Source: Bimuria novae-zelandiae CBS 107.79 (lineage: Eukaryota > Ascomycota > Dothideomycetes > Pleosporales > Didymosphaeriaceae). Taken from it: 64,000 nucleotides of DNA. The notes beneath the pieces are model-generated. The model made no database searches. It was not told the origin of the DNA and saw only the letters and a list, made by a program, of their open reading frames with translations. A program made the position numbers and the translations under genes. Positions within the stretch are counted from its first letter, which is position 1. Each line of letters begins with the position of its first letter. Shown here one piece after another: positions 22,379-34,600 of the stretch. The stretch covers positions 248,001-312,000 of the forward strand of contig ML976741.1 in NCBI GenBank assembly GCA_010015655.1. The letters run 5' to 3'.

Positions 22379-25300
22379 ATGTTGTACTCGGAGGCAGCGC
22401 GGCAGCGCGATCTGCAGAGGTACCTATGCCCCGCCATTGCTCCTCGGAGGTAAAAACTCATGTTTTGTAGATACTACCAGCCATGGGTAGACAACGCCCA
22501 GGACCTCGCCGAGGACTCGGAAGGAGAAGCCAAAGAGCTCGTATACAGAGGTTACCGTGCCAAAGGCTCTTTCGACAAGAGCCTGACTGCCTTTGCCCAA
22601 CTCATCGTGCTTCGCCTCGACGTGAAGCGGGCGATGGTGTCTCTGATCGACGGGGCGCGTCAGTACATTCTCGCAGAGGCGACACGAAGCCTCTCGCTCT
22701 CCAACCAGAGCACCGATGCCGGAGACGAGATGTGGCTCGGCCACGCAATCATAGCCCGTGACGAGGCTGTATGTCCTCACACCTTTGGTTCCAAGTTCTC
22801 TGCCGCAGACGGCAACGGCGGCACCTGCACTACTGATGCGCTGGTCATTCCCGACTGTCGATTCGACTCTCGCGTTTCGGACAAGGAATACGTAGTGAGC
22901 GAGCCCGGCGTGCGCTTCTATGCCGGGGTGCCCATTACAACCAAGGCGGGATATCGCATAGGTGTTTTCGCTTGTTCAGACGACAGACCGCGAGATGGGA
23001 TGACAATGAGCGAAGTGCGCTTCATGGAGGATATTTCGGCAGCCGTCATGGAGCACTTGGAGCTGGCCAAGGAGAGTGACGACCGGAACAAGGGAGAGCG
23101 CATGGTGCGCGGCCTGACAGAGTTCATTGAGCGATCGTCGACTCAAGACCTCCGAAGTAGTATCAACACGCGACAAACCACATTGGAGAAACAGACCGAG
23201 AACGCGCGCCTCGAAACCCTCGGCGACGAAGAGCCGTTGGAAAACACTGCGCCTATTAATAAGGGACCGCAACCGCAGCGCAAGCCTGAACATGAACGTG
23301 GTGAGTTTTTAGTACCACGATTCTTGATCTGTGTTCCCTCAGGCTGTATGATACACACGCTGCGCAAGTCCAAGTTTAATTTGCGACGGTAGTGATCATG
23401 ACCGCGGCTAAAGACGATAAGTAGTACTGACTTATCTTCTCAGAAGACGACAAGTCTCGCATCTTCCACCGAGCAGCGCGCATCATCCGCCAATCTACCC
23501 GCGCTGATGGTGTTGTATTTTTCGATACATCCCAAGCCAATGGCAGTAGTCCAACATTCGATGGACATGCCACTCCACCTGCTAGCAGCGACGAATATTC
23601 TTCCACGACGGCCGGCTCTGCGACAACGCTGAAGAAGACAAAGAAGGCCAAAGACAGACCAAACGGTACCAGAGGAGATACCGATCAGAATCACGAGGCC
23701 ATACCCATGGCGAGCCATCCCTGTCCTATCGTTGGATTGTCTATACGCTCCACCGCCGGTGTATCTCCAGAGGATTTTCAGTTCACCGAAGCAAGCATGG
23801 AGCGCTATATTGCTCGGTATCCACAAGGTAAATTCTTCAATTTTGATGACGAAGGGCTTGGGATCAATTCCAGTGACGAAAGGTCAGAGAAATCTGAAGC
23901 CGAACAGTCGGACAGGATCGCATCATCAATGACTATCGTACGGAAAGCGCGAAGTAGAAAGGAACGCTTCGTTCCATCTGAGCTACTCAGAGCCCTGCCC
24001 AATGTGAGAAGTCTGATATTTCTGCCCTTGTGGGATCCGACAACTGAACGTTGGGCTGCGGTAGGCTTCATCTGGACTATGGCTACTGGCAGGTTGATGA
24101 ATTCTGAGACTGAGCTTCCATATTTGAAAGCTTTTGGAAACACTATTATCAGTGAAGTTGGGCGCTGTAGCGCTCAAAAATCTGACCGAGCCAAGACAAC
24201 CTTCATTGCTTCGATATCGCACGAGCTACGCAGTCCATTGCATGGAATACTGGGCTCTGTGGAGTTCTTGCGTGACAGCGTCACGTCTCCTTATCAACAG
24301 TCGCTTGTCAGCTCTATCGAAACATGCGGAAGGACGCTCCTGGATACCATCGACCACGTCTTGGACTACGCAAAGATCAACAAACTCCGCAGTGTAAGTG
24401 CGAGGCGGAAGCAGCTTGTCGGTAAACGTAGAAAGGGCCCTGCCGACAATTCCATCCTCGGCGTGACGACGGTATTCAATCTGTCCCAGCTCGTGGAAGA
24501 AGTCTGTGATACTGGTAGGTCTCACTTAAGATCCATCTTTCCATAGTATGTAACTAACAGTGTAACTCACAGTCTGTGCCGGTCATGTGTTTAGATTGTC
24601 ACATGTTATAAACAACTCCACTTTCCACGACCAGGGAATGCGCTCCAGAGCGAACAGCAATGCCAGTGCAAATGCCGGAGATGCAGGATACTCTGGTGTC
24701 CGCACAAAGGATCGCGTCGTCGTCACACTATCTGTGGCTCCACTCGTGCCATGGATGGTCAAATCACAACCAGGAGCCTTGCGGAGAGTCGTTATGAACC
24801 TATTGGGCAACGCCCTAAAATATACCGAAGCTGGATACATAACCGTCACACTCGAGCAGGACAAGGAGAAGGCCCCTTCGGGATTCTGCGAATTCATTCT
24901 AACGGTCGAAGACTCCGGGAAGGGCATGTCCACAGAATTCCAAAATACAAGACTGTTTTCTGCCTTCAGTCAAGAAGATCCTTTCTCCAATGGTACTGGT
25001 TTGGGACTCAGCATTGTCAAACAGATTGTGGAATCCCTGAGAGGCGACATCAACGTGGAGAGCAGTGTCAATGTGGGCACTAAAATTTCCATCACTATGC
25101 AGCTCCCTATAGGGAAGACCGAGGATGCACGAACGCAAACTACACTGCTAGGGAGGCCTTCAGAGTTAGAAAACAAGTCGGCTAGTTTGATCTTCCCCGA
25201 GATCAGTCTCGGGGGCGCAGGCGAAAGGTTGCGTGACAGCATGTTCAAGGCCTGTCAAAACGTGAACATAAACGCTTCTGAGACCTACGACGCCGGGAAG

Positions 25301-26291
25301 CAGCCCGATTTCTTGATTACTGAGCCCGATACCTTGCTGGGCATGCTGAGGCATTCAAATTCGAAAGACACGCAGACGCCTCCGCTCGTGGTTGTCTGCA
25401 TCTGCACAGATCCCGCAGAGAAGATGTTTACGGAGGTAAGTGAGCATCCATACATACGTTCATCTTGATGTTCCCTAAACTTTTCGCACACTGGGCAGTA
25501 GCTCAGGCTAACCACGTCGCTCACAGAATCGTCTCCAAGAAGAGTTCCCACTACGCGGCTGGATCGTCGAAGTCGTGGCCCAACCCTGCGGCCCACGCCG
25601 TCTCATCAAAATGCTCCTCGACGGCCTCTCCCGCGCCGCCCAAGCCGTCCCCCGCCTCGAAATCCGCACGCAGCACGACAACGCCGGCTCTCAAGCGCCG
25701 CCTCCCCCCCACCCCCCGATGATCACCGTCCACCGCTCCGTCAGCGACCTCGTCCGCGGCGCCTCCCAAATCCCCAGCTCCATCTCCGGCACGCACTCCC
25801 CCTTAATTGCGGCCACCATGCCCACAGGCGCCGAGCCACCCTCCTCCCACGGTACCCTCTCCGGCACGCCCGCCTCCGAAGGCCCCTCTGAGTACTTCAC
25901 CCCGCGCGTCCTCCTCGTCAACGACAACGCCATCAACCTCAAACTGCTCGTCGTCTTCGCGCAGCGCCAGAAGCTGCGTTACGAAGAAGCCGTCAACGGA
26001 CTCCAGGCGTTTGAGAAGTTCCGCGACGAGGCGCTGCTCACGGATCCCCTGAGCAAGCCGTTCGACTTCGTGCTCATGGACTTGTCCATGCCGGTCATGG
26101 GTGGGCTGGACGCGACGAGGAGGATTCGCCAGTTTGAGGAGGAGTGCGGGTTGGTGCCGAGTACGATTGTGGCGCTCACCGGGTTGGCGAGTGCGCAGGA
26201 TCAGCAGGATGCCGTGGATGCGGGCATGGATATGTATCTTGTGAAGCCGGTGAAGTTTGGGGATATTAAGAGGATCTTTGGGGCGAAGTGA
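22379..26291 (+). CDS. hybrid histidine kinase with GAF sensor and receiver domain
   Basis: A 1189-residue two-component sensor in five exons: 22379-22419, 22471-23300, 23444-24514, 24573-25435 and 25527-26291. The N-terminal GAF-like region (about 40-215, VLRLDVKRAMVSLID, LVIPDCRFDSRV, VRFYAGVPITT) probably senses a ligand or redox cue. The kinase has the H box FIASISHELRSPLHGILGS (His about 550), N box MNLLGNALKYT, G1 VEDSGKGMS and G2 NGTGLGLSIVKQIVESL. The C-terminal receiver has phospho-Asp about 1120 in FVLMDLSMPVMGG, a Thr in VALTG and a Lys in YLVKPV. The usual acidic pair at its start is replaced: the sequence reads LLVNDNAINL, so Asn stands at about 1067. No transmembrane segment is seen, so it is probably cytosolic and would signal through an Hpt protein to Ssk1 or Skn7. 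The first intron is needed to give DLQRYYQPW. The fungal kinase class is not assigned. Confidence 0.92.
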
Positions 26292-26764
26292 GGATGGGGT
26301 GTCGCGTTGTCTTGAAGAGGAAAGGGGGCTATGAGGAGGTTTGCGGCGGTGCGTATAGCAAGCATGGACATGGGAGTATGGTTTCATGAGTACACATTGG
26401 GTGGGGGAACCTGCGGAGTGTGTAAATCTGCCAGAATACCCACTAGTAAAGTGACTTCACTTCTCAATACGAGGCGTATGACAGGGGTACGACAGTACCG
26501 TCTCCCCCGTCGTTACTAGTTGGCGTAGGCATCTCATCGGCATCGTCTTGATCACTAGCGTAGGTACAACGAGAATCATCACTGCTTGAGGAGCTATCAT
26601 GTCGTGCGTGCACGATAAGGGGTACTACCAAAGTGCCTCGTGTATGTTATGGAGGAGTCTACATTGTCTATTACTAGCATCTGATGTTCATTATACGTCT
26701 GTTCCTGCCTATGCCTTGGATGTAACATTTGCTTTATGCTCAGTCAGGAGCTCCAAATCAGGCA
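26292..26764. other. intergenic, nothing recognised
   Basis: 473 bp downstream of the histidine kinase; no supported gene. Confidence 0.45.
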
Positions 26765-27330
26765 CTTGCGCTTCCCAAGCTTCTATTCCTTCTTCATGAA
26801 GTCGTGTATTACTTTTCTGTTCGACCGCTTCGCGACTCGAAACACTGGGATGGCGAGAATGTAGAAGTCTGCGGCGGCATTAAGAACCGCCACGACAATG
26901 AGGACAATGTTGACGTATTTTCCAATGGCAGAACGGAGTCACAAGGGACTTCTGTATATCGGTGCAAGTTGTAACGCGCGCGATCGAGTTGCCGAGGGTA
27001 CCAACCATGATGAAAGTAATGAAGGCATAACCACCGATAATGAGTCTTTTAGAAGAGATGTAGACGGCGAAGAGGCGGAGGTAGAGATGTAAGATAGACA
27101 GTTTGATCAAGAAGACGGCAATCACATAGACCATGTCCACGAAAGCAAACATTTGTGCAATGCTAACGACGAAACCACAACTCGAATTTCAGCATACCAA
27201 TAGCTTTCTGTGAGTGATCATGATTGCCCGAATGTCCCAAAGATGGCGGCCGTAGCCGCTATCAAGGACAAGAAAAATGAGCACTGTGTGGGCGGCGGAT
27301 GCGACCTGTCTCGTTAGCCTTGTAGGTGAT
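26765..27330 (-). pseudogene. fungal rhodopsin-like integral membrane protein, fragment
   Basis: Minus-strand pieces match the seven-helix fungal rhodopsin-like (PTH11-related) membrane family: GYGRHLWDIRAI near 27245, then FAFVDMVYVIAVFLIKLSIL and YLRLF near 27100, then a helix with LNAAADFYILAIPVFRVAKR near 26850 in another frame. The frame shifts at about 26930 where the loop Cys region should be, and the N-terminal helices are missing upstream of 27330. A short intron may lie near 27200-27165. It is a decayed copy rather than a working gene. Confidence 0.7.
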
Positions 27331-28046
27331 GATGTATGCAAGCCATATTTACCACCGCAAAGGCACAGGTTCCTTTTGAACTCAGGTTAGTATGCGGATG
27401 TGCTCCGGGTGTAATTGCAAGCATTCCGAAGTTTTTCCCCACTACACATAAGTCGCCTGATCGATCGCACCAGTCGACCCCAATTCCGTGAAGTTGTAAG
27501 GCGGAAGGAAGCGGTGCCTCCCGATAAATGCTCGCCGCAACAGTTCATGTGTTCTTGTGCGCGGGAGCATCTCAACGATGCAAGTTTAGATTGTTTGCGG
27601 GCCAAGTCTGGCATCATGGCACCACTTATCAGCGCATTTCAACTGCCCATCGTGAAAGCAGGCACATGATAGAGTCACAGAAAAAGTGTGCGCTATTTGC
27701 CTTTTTTGGGGTGAGGACGAGACTGTGAGGTACGCCTTATTGATGCATGAAGTCATGGACTTGATTGGCTCTCATCCACATACCCGGTTCTGATGACATG
27801 GTTCCCACATATTTGGCGCCCCAAACACTTCGGCAGCCTGCTTTATCCGTAGACGTAGATATCTTAGGGGAATACCTGGTCAGTTTCGTTTGAGGTTGTG
27901 CAGATCGGTGGCGTGTCCCACGCTCAGAGCGCCAATGTACGGCCACCCTTGTTGCAGGACGACATTAAAGAGGTACAGTTGTGAGGTCAGATCGCGCACC
28001 CTTTGCAGCTCTTCCCCAATACCATCTTGCAACTTTATTCGCTGCA
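27331..28046. other. intergenic between two pseudogenes
   Basis: 716 bp; no gene supported. Could hold unrecognisable remains of the rhodopsin-like gene's 5' end. Confidence 0.4.
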
Positions 28047-28902
28047 ATGAGCGAGCAGGACTTGTGGTTGGGCAATGCCCTCGTGTTCGGTGGATGCGGT
28101 TTCCTCGGCCACCACATCGCAAAGCAATTGTCGACCGCCTCCGACGTCGCCAAAGTTTTTGTCTTCGATAAGAAAACATCCAAAAATTGTATCTCCGGTG
28201 TTGAATATATCACCGGCGACATTACCTCCAAAGATGACGTCGACGAAGCCTTCAAATGTGTCCAGCCAAAAGTGGTCTTCAACACGGTCTTCCCTAACCC
28301 GTTCTTGAACGACAACAAAGTATTTCACTCAGTCAACGTCGATGGGACGAAGAACATCATTGCTGCCGCCCGGAAGAATAATTGCACCATGGCTCTGGTT
28401 TACACGTCGAGCTCTTCGGTTATCCATGACAATCGTAACGACATGATACTACTCGCACACCAAAGCCATTGCGGAGACCCTTACCCTAGATGCAAACGGC
28501 AAGGATATTCGTACCGCGGCGATCCGGCCCGCGGGGCTTTTCGGTGAGGGTGACACAGAAACGGTGACAAGCGTCATCTCGAACGCCCGGGAAGGCAAAG
28601 CACGAATGCAAATTGGCGACAATTCAAACCTCTTCGATTGGACATACGTCGGAAACAATGCATACGCGTAGATTCTCACCGCCCGGGCTCTTGTCCGCAG
28701 TTACACGCATCCTCCGAAAGCCGAAAACGAGCGTGTGGATGCGAAGCATTTCAGATCACAAATGACGAACCATGGCATTTCTCGACATTCACCCGCGCCC
28801 TGGCAGCTGCAGGGAGATATCCAGTTCCCGCGTTCAAAGTCGTCAAAGTCGTCAAAGTACCCTGGTCTGTCATGATGGGGGTTGCATGGCTGTTGGAATA
28901 GG
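28047..28902 (+). pseudogene. ERG26-like 3-beta-hydroxysteroid/sterol C4 decarboxylase dehydrogenase, broken
   Basis: From ATG 28047 the frame starts MSEQDLWLGNALVFGGCGFL, an NAD-binding GxxGxxG Rossmann motif, and continues through VFNTVFPNPFLNDNKVFHSV and ALVYTSSSSVIHDN. After about 28445 it shifts: the active-site Tyr/Lys motif (YYSHTKAIAETLTL) appears in another frame and roughly 25-30 residues are missing between. That frame runs to NNAYA and then hits TAG at about 28670. Family sequence goes on beyond it and, after a further shift near 28740, ends as EAFQITNDEPWHF...PWSVMMGVAWLLE. A tandem 9-bp duplication (GTCGTCAAA) sits at about 28839-28856. The family (ERG26/3beta-HSD) oxidises C3 hydroxyls of sterols or similar metabolites. 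This copy cannot be functional. Confidence 0.85.
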
Positions 28903-29427
28903 GATATTAGGTTCTCAGCTTTGGGAGCAAGAAACCTAGGCTGACGCGGGCGCGAGTCAAATACGTGACAATGGAGCGCACCTTAGACATCACTAAGGCA
29001 AAAACGAGGCTTGGATATCGGCCCTAGGTCAGCATGCAAGAAGGTGTTGAACGATCGGCGAAGTGGTTCGTGGAATCTGCGCCTTGATTCTGGATCTGAT
29101 GTAGGCTAGAAACACGGAGAACTGGGAACTAGTTGGATTCATTTAAACCAAGGTCCGTGGCTCAATAAGTTTGTGACTATTTCAGATACAGTACTTCTAA
29201 TATCGCGTCATGTGAAGCTTTGTTACTGAGCCGCAAGTGTGCGCACACATCCACGTCCGCCCGCAATTCTTGCTATCAGCCCCAAGGTGCATCATGCATA
29301 ATGTGTGAATGAAAATGGTTCTTTCCCACCAATCGGGCTATGTAGATGCATAGAAATGGTGGTCAGCGCAACGCCACTCATGGTTTCTACAGGTAGGTGA
29401 CGCTCACAGATATTCCACGGAAACTAT
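28903..29427. other. intergenic between pseudogenes
   Basis: 525 bp; no gene seen. Confidence 0.4.
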
Positions 29428-31182
29428 TTGCTTGGACATTCACTCTTCATTATGGCATTGAATTATACTGTAACCATACCGACTTCGAGTCCTTCAGCTA
29501 AGTTTGCGCCATCAATATGGTTGCAATTAACTCTCGTCATTCTTTCGGGCACAATGGTACATTATATTATGCTCCTTTTGTGTCCTACAGGTATGGAAGA
29601 CACAGGCCCTTCGAAAACACTACCTCAAGTGTCGATCTTTCGATGCTTGTGTGAGGCGTCCTTCCAAAGCTCTATGGAGTTCGTGCGTTCTGCACGGTAA
29701 GTCTTCGCCGATACGTGCGGCTATCAATCTGATCGTTGACCAAGGTCTCTATTCTGGCAGCCACACCCAGTACACATGCGCATATTTGGATCAGACATCT
29801 GTGTGGTACAAGGCAACCGCAATATCGCCGCCATGTTGAAGGAAAACTCACTCAGCGCGATACCCCTCGCGACACACTTGATGCAGAAGGTATATAAATT
29901 GCCTCCTAGCGTAGTTCGACTCCACTATGACGAGTAAAGAACCGTCCAAGATGGCACAAAACGATGTGTATCAGGATCCGCGAGGTCAATCGGCGGTTTC
30001 TAACTGGCCCGGAAGGGGCGGTCTTCATGGACAAGTTTCAAATTGGCCTGAAAGCACTGATACAGGCATTACAGCAAAGAATGTCCTCGGAATGGAGCCA
30101 TTGGGAAGACCTAACCACGTTCTTCAAGCGGGACTTGACAGCCGTAGTGCTCAACGCGATCTGTGGAGACAATCTGCTACGGCTTAGCCCTGAGTTCCTC
30201 GATGACCTTTGGGACTTCAACGATAGTCTCACTTCGTTCCTCACACATGACTCAAAGATCTTTGGTACTCGCAAGTACGAAGCAAGAGATCGAGCGTTAC
30301 TCGCCATTGAACGTTGGCAGACGGTTGCAGCGCAGAGCATCGCTCCTGGATCGCTAGACTTCATTAGGTCCGATCCTCATTGGGGCTCGTCGTTCTTCCG
30401 AGGGAGATACGCTATGATGCAAAGCTTGGAAGGTTATGACGCCGCAGCTATGGCTTCTCAAGAGCTATCGTTTCTTTACGCGTGAGTTGGGTTCCGCAAG
30501 AATGACAGATCACAGACTCGCATATTTCTAGTCTCAACTCGAACGCTATCATTGCCACATTCTGGACAGCGGTAGAAGTTTACAAGGACGTCGAGCTTCT
30601 TCGTGACGTACGCGCGGTAGTAGAATCGTGCTTAATACCAGGGCAAACGATGGATTTTGATGTGCAAGCACTTCTGCGTCAACCACTCTTGCAAGCTGTG
30701 TATGCAGAGACCCTACGTCTTCGTGGGCATGGTCTCTTTGTGAGGAAGGCGCATGAGAATGTCGATATACACGGATGGACCATACCCAGACACAGCTTGG
30801 TGCTCGCTAGCTATATAGCTGCTCACATGTCCCTGGCGTGTGGTGTTCGACACGCGCTGGACCCAACCCCCCAGTGGATGTCTTTTGGCCAGGTCGCTTC
30901 CTGAGAAGCAATGATGGAATCGTGGAGTTCAACCTCAAAACGACCGAGGATTCGTGGGTGCCTTTCGGTGGGGGCATTATTCCTTGTCCAGGACGACAGT
31001 TCGCGAAGCTACAGGCGATCGTGGCCATGGCGCTACTAGTGACGAAAGTGGATTGCACAATATTGGGAGACGACCGGATGCTGCAAATGAGCATGAAGAA
31101 TTTCGGTATTGATATCTTGAGTCCGGTAGGTAAGGTTCCTGTGCGGGTCCGAGTTCGACACGCGACAGGAAAGTTCTCTTAG
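29428..31182 (+). pseudogene. cytochrome P450, broken by frameshifts
   Basis: P450 landmarks are present in several frames. An N-terminal membrane anchor occurs near 29510-29580 (IWLQLTLVILSGTMVHYIML). Next come RIFGSDICVVQGNRNIAAML at about 29776 and the central region MCIRIREVNRRFLTGPEGAV onward from 29964 to 30481. A good intron (30482-30531) joins into the ExxR region YAETLRLRGHG at about 30700. The heme loop FGGGIIPCPGRQFAK lies at about 30964, with the ligand Cys intact. The frame breaks at about 29950 and again near 30830, where AHM and the FWPGRFL region fall in different frames. The CPGRQFAK form recalls fungal P450s related to the CYP7/CYP8 type, but the family is not assigned. Probably non-functional unless unusual introns repair both breaks. 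Confidence 0.8.
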
Positions 31183-31675
31183 AATTGGTAGTCACTTGAT
31201 TGTATAGTGTAGATGATTCGCAGATGCGAGACTGAAATTGCGACCATTCGAAACTCACCCATATCCTCAGGATGGCGCGATGCCGTGTCGTGAACTAGCC
31301 GAGACAGTGAATGCAAAGAATTAACTTAGAATGAGCACCTAGACGGTGGCTGATGTCGGAGTATAAGCATGTTACCACCAACGCTGCTCCTCACCATCCA
31401 TTGGTCGTGGATGCAATCTACCGCTCTGACCCAAGCAACCGAACCGCGAAACCCGCAATGCGCACAAAACCAAAGCCATTCATGCCCCAAGATAAAACGC
31501 CGACAAATGCTCAGTCACGGGGGTAGCCACGGCCACCGACAAGTGCACAAGGTACCCGTAGCCACCCCTCCTTCATCCTCCCAACATGGATGAAGCCACA
31601 GGCACCAACGCTATGCAAGGTCCCCGTAGCCACCCCTCTCAATCTCCTCATGCTCTTGCTCTCCAAACCAAGCTT
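31183..31675. other. intergenic with a short direct repeat
   Basis: No gene. A 23-bp stretch containing CCGTAGCCACCCCTC occurs at about 31548-31570 and again at 31616-31638, 68 bp apart, with one mismatch. Confidence 0.5.
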
Positions 31676-34600
31676 TTAGTACTGCAACAACTTCTGCCCA
31701 CCCCTCCCCTCGACACCCTCCACATTTGGCTTCGCAAACCCACACCACCGATCCTTGATGCTCACAACCTCATACGTGCCCTCCTCCTGCACTGGGACAA
31801 ACATCTCCTTCTCATGGCTCACCTCCGTCTTAATCTCCAGCACCCTACTCTTCTTTCCCCTCGCCGCATTCGTACTGCGCGTGTATGTAAACTCAAACGG
31901 CGGGGTGCCCTCAAACTGGAAGTGCAAATCCGTATTCCCGCCCTCGTGGATGTCGACCGAAGAGATTTGCCCACCAGAAAGACGCACCGAGGGGATCGAG
32001 TGGATATGCTTCGTGATGTCGAGAGGAGCGAGACAGTCGGACGCCGAGTCGCGCAGGCCAGTGACGGTGAAGGAGCCGGGCAGCTCGGCGAGGCGGCGGA
32101 ACGTGGTCGCGGCGTTGGACGCCTTGCGCGTTTCGCCGTTGAACGTGTAGTACACGGTGAAGGGGTTCTGGCCGCTGAGCGCAAAGGAGAGGCGCTCGCC
32201 GACGCAGAAGTCTGCACGCTCTTCGAGGGCGGTGGCCGTCGGCGCGTCGTGCACGCTGACTTGGACGCGGGGGCCGTTGGGGGCCGGTCGGAAGGTGCAG
32301 CCCCGGGCGTCGCGGACTTTGCGGATGGTGATGGACGAAACTCCGAGGTGGAGCTTGCGGTGCTCGATTTTGAGGTCGAATTTGTTGGTGCGGATGTCGC
32401 GGTGGGTGCTGAGCTCAGGCTTGGGGATTCCAGCCTGTTTGATTTCTACTTCGAGGTAGAAGGGGGCTTGGCCCTCGAGCGTCATAGGGATCACCTCTTC
32501 GCCATCGGATTCGCGGCTGCAGTAGCTGTAGGTCTTGCCAGGAGTGTCGAACCGTGCCGAAGGAAGCGGGTTGACCGTTTGTTGCACGGTAAGCGGTTGG
32601 AAGTGCCTCTTCGAATGATCGTATCGGCTGTCGGCAAGTTTGTTGAACGTGTACTCGTATGTGCCCGCACTGGAAGTATCGGCACGAACCGTTGTCAATC
32701 CGCTGAGGGCGCGAATGTCCTTGTCGCGAGGCGCAGCTGTCTTGCCTTTGCCCTTGTAATGCTGCGTGTACGAGACTTCGAAAGGAGCATTACCTGCAAA
32801 ATAATTAGTGATTTCAATAAAAGAGAGTGGTATTCCGTACCTGACAAAGCAATCTCGAAAGAGTCCTCGTCACCCTCACAGACAGCGTCTTTGATGTATT
32901 TACCACCCTGGAAGATGATGGAGGGAATTTCCGGAATGCTAATCTGTGGACGCGCGATCCATCTAACTTGGAACGTGCTAGCCTTGTCTTCAATAAAGCC
33001 AGGGCAGACAGAGTCCCGTACAGACAAGAGCTGGTAAGTGCCCTGTTGTGTGATGGCGAGAGGAGCATTGGCGCCAGAAACGTGTACCTTTTGTTTCTGA
33101 CTGGCATCGAGGTTCTCATACTCAAGCGTCCAAGGTCCGATTCCAGAAAGGCGAAGAGGTAGATCGACGCTCCTGCCTTCAAGTGCCATGACGGATTGCT
33201 TGCCGTCGATGAGACCGAAGTAGGCTTTGGGACGCTCATGCCGGACTTGTACCTTGACTTCTTCATCCTTGATGGTATCCTTGCATTTCATGCCGTCGAC
33301 AATGCTGGTCAGTGCCACCGTGTACTCGCCACCGTTCTTCAACTTTGGCGTCTTGATCGTGTAGTGCTGCTCTTCGACCTGGATTGTCTGTTTGCTGCGC
33401 TTGCCGTTATGCACCACTTCGTACTCCAGCTCGAAGGGACCATCGCCAATAAGGCGTACGTCGAACTCGGCATAGTCATCAATGCAGGCCTGCTTCGGGT
33501 GTTTGCTTTCAATGAAGTGAGCGGAGGCTGGCGGTCTGACGTCTTGCTGCAGCTCAACGTTATCGAGCGGGCGATCACGGTAGATTGCATCGGAGACAGT
33601 CATGAATTTGTACGTGTAGTGTCCGGCGCTTTGCGGTGTGAGATCGAAGGAGCCTCTTAGCGAGCCAACCTCGATGTGGCGTGGTACTGCCCTCTGGCCT
33701 TTCCGCTGCTCGGTATATTTGACCAGGAAAGGAGGAGTACCAATGAAATCCAATGCGACACGTAGACCAATGGGGTTGCCGGCGCACTTGTCGACGATAT
33801 CTTCGCTCGTCAACAGCAGTTCAGGCTCAGGCGGGTTTTGCACCAAGCAAGATGTCGGCTCTAGCACCTCGCCTTCACAGAACTCGGTTGAGACAGACTT
33901 GAGGGTGTAGAGTCCTGCCTCCTGTCCAAAAATTTTGCCGCTAGCAGGTTTGATTTTTGATTGTTTGACCAAGGCATTTGCACTGTGGTAACCATCTGCA
34001 ACAATGTCTGCTTCTGGAGTGAAGAGATATTCAACATTGTGCTGAGCTTCGACGCGTCCTTTCCCAGTCGACGCGTACTTGAGAGGTAGAGGCCGCTTCT
34101 CGCCCTTGGCCACACGGATAGGATTTTGAGGGTTGCATCCTTCAAAGTACACTTTGGGGCGCTCGTGCACCTCGAAGCCTTGATAGGTGCCAGTGACTTT
34201 GGGTTTTTGGCGGTCTTCCTCCTCGTTCTCAAGAAGGTTGACGAAGTTGCCGAGGCCGTCGCGGACTTCCTCTACAGCGTACTCCCAGGCACTTCCCGTG
34301 GCGAGGGTTTCGTTCAGAGGTACGGTGACCTTTTGAGAACGAGCCCATGAGACATCTTCCTTTCCGCTCTTCACCAAGGCCTGAGATGTGTGTCGTGATA
34401 GCGGGGACGCAAACTCGTCCGGCTGCAAGTTCTGGAACTCGGACCCTCCGCGTGGCTTATGGTCAACTGTCAGACGATATTTGACGTACAGAGGAGGTAC
34501 GCCCTCGACTTCCAGCTCGACATTTGAGAGGTCATTCCGGCAGCGTCGCTCTCCGGTCGGCTTCACGCGGGCCTGTGGGCACTTTGTGACGACTGCGTTG

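Noticed and set aside
31586..33037. 483-codon open frame on the + strand
   Set aside because: It is antisense to the last exons of POM152, which has clear family sequence; the + translation shows no domain and is Arg/Val-rich as expected for a shadow of biased codons.
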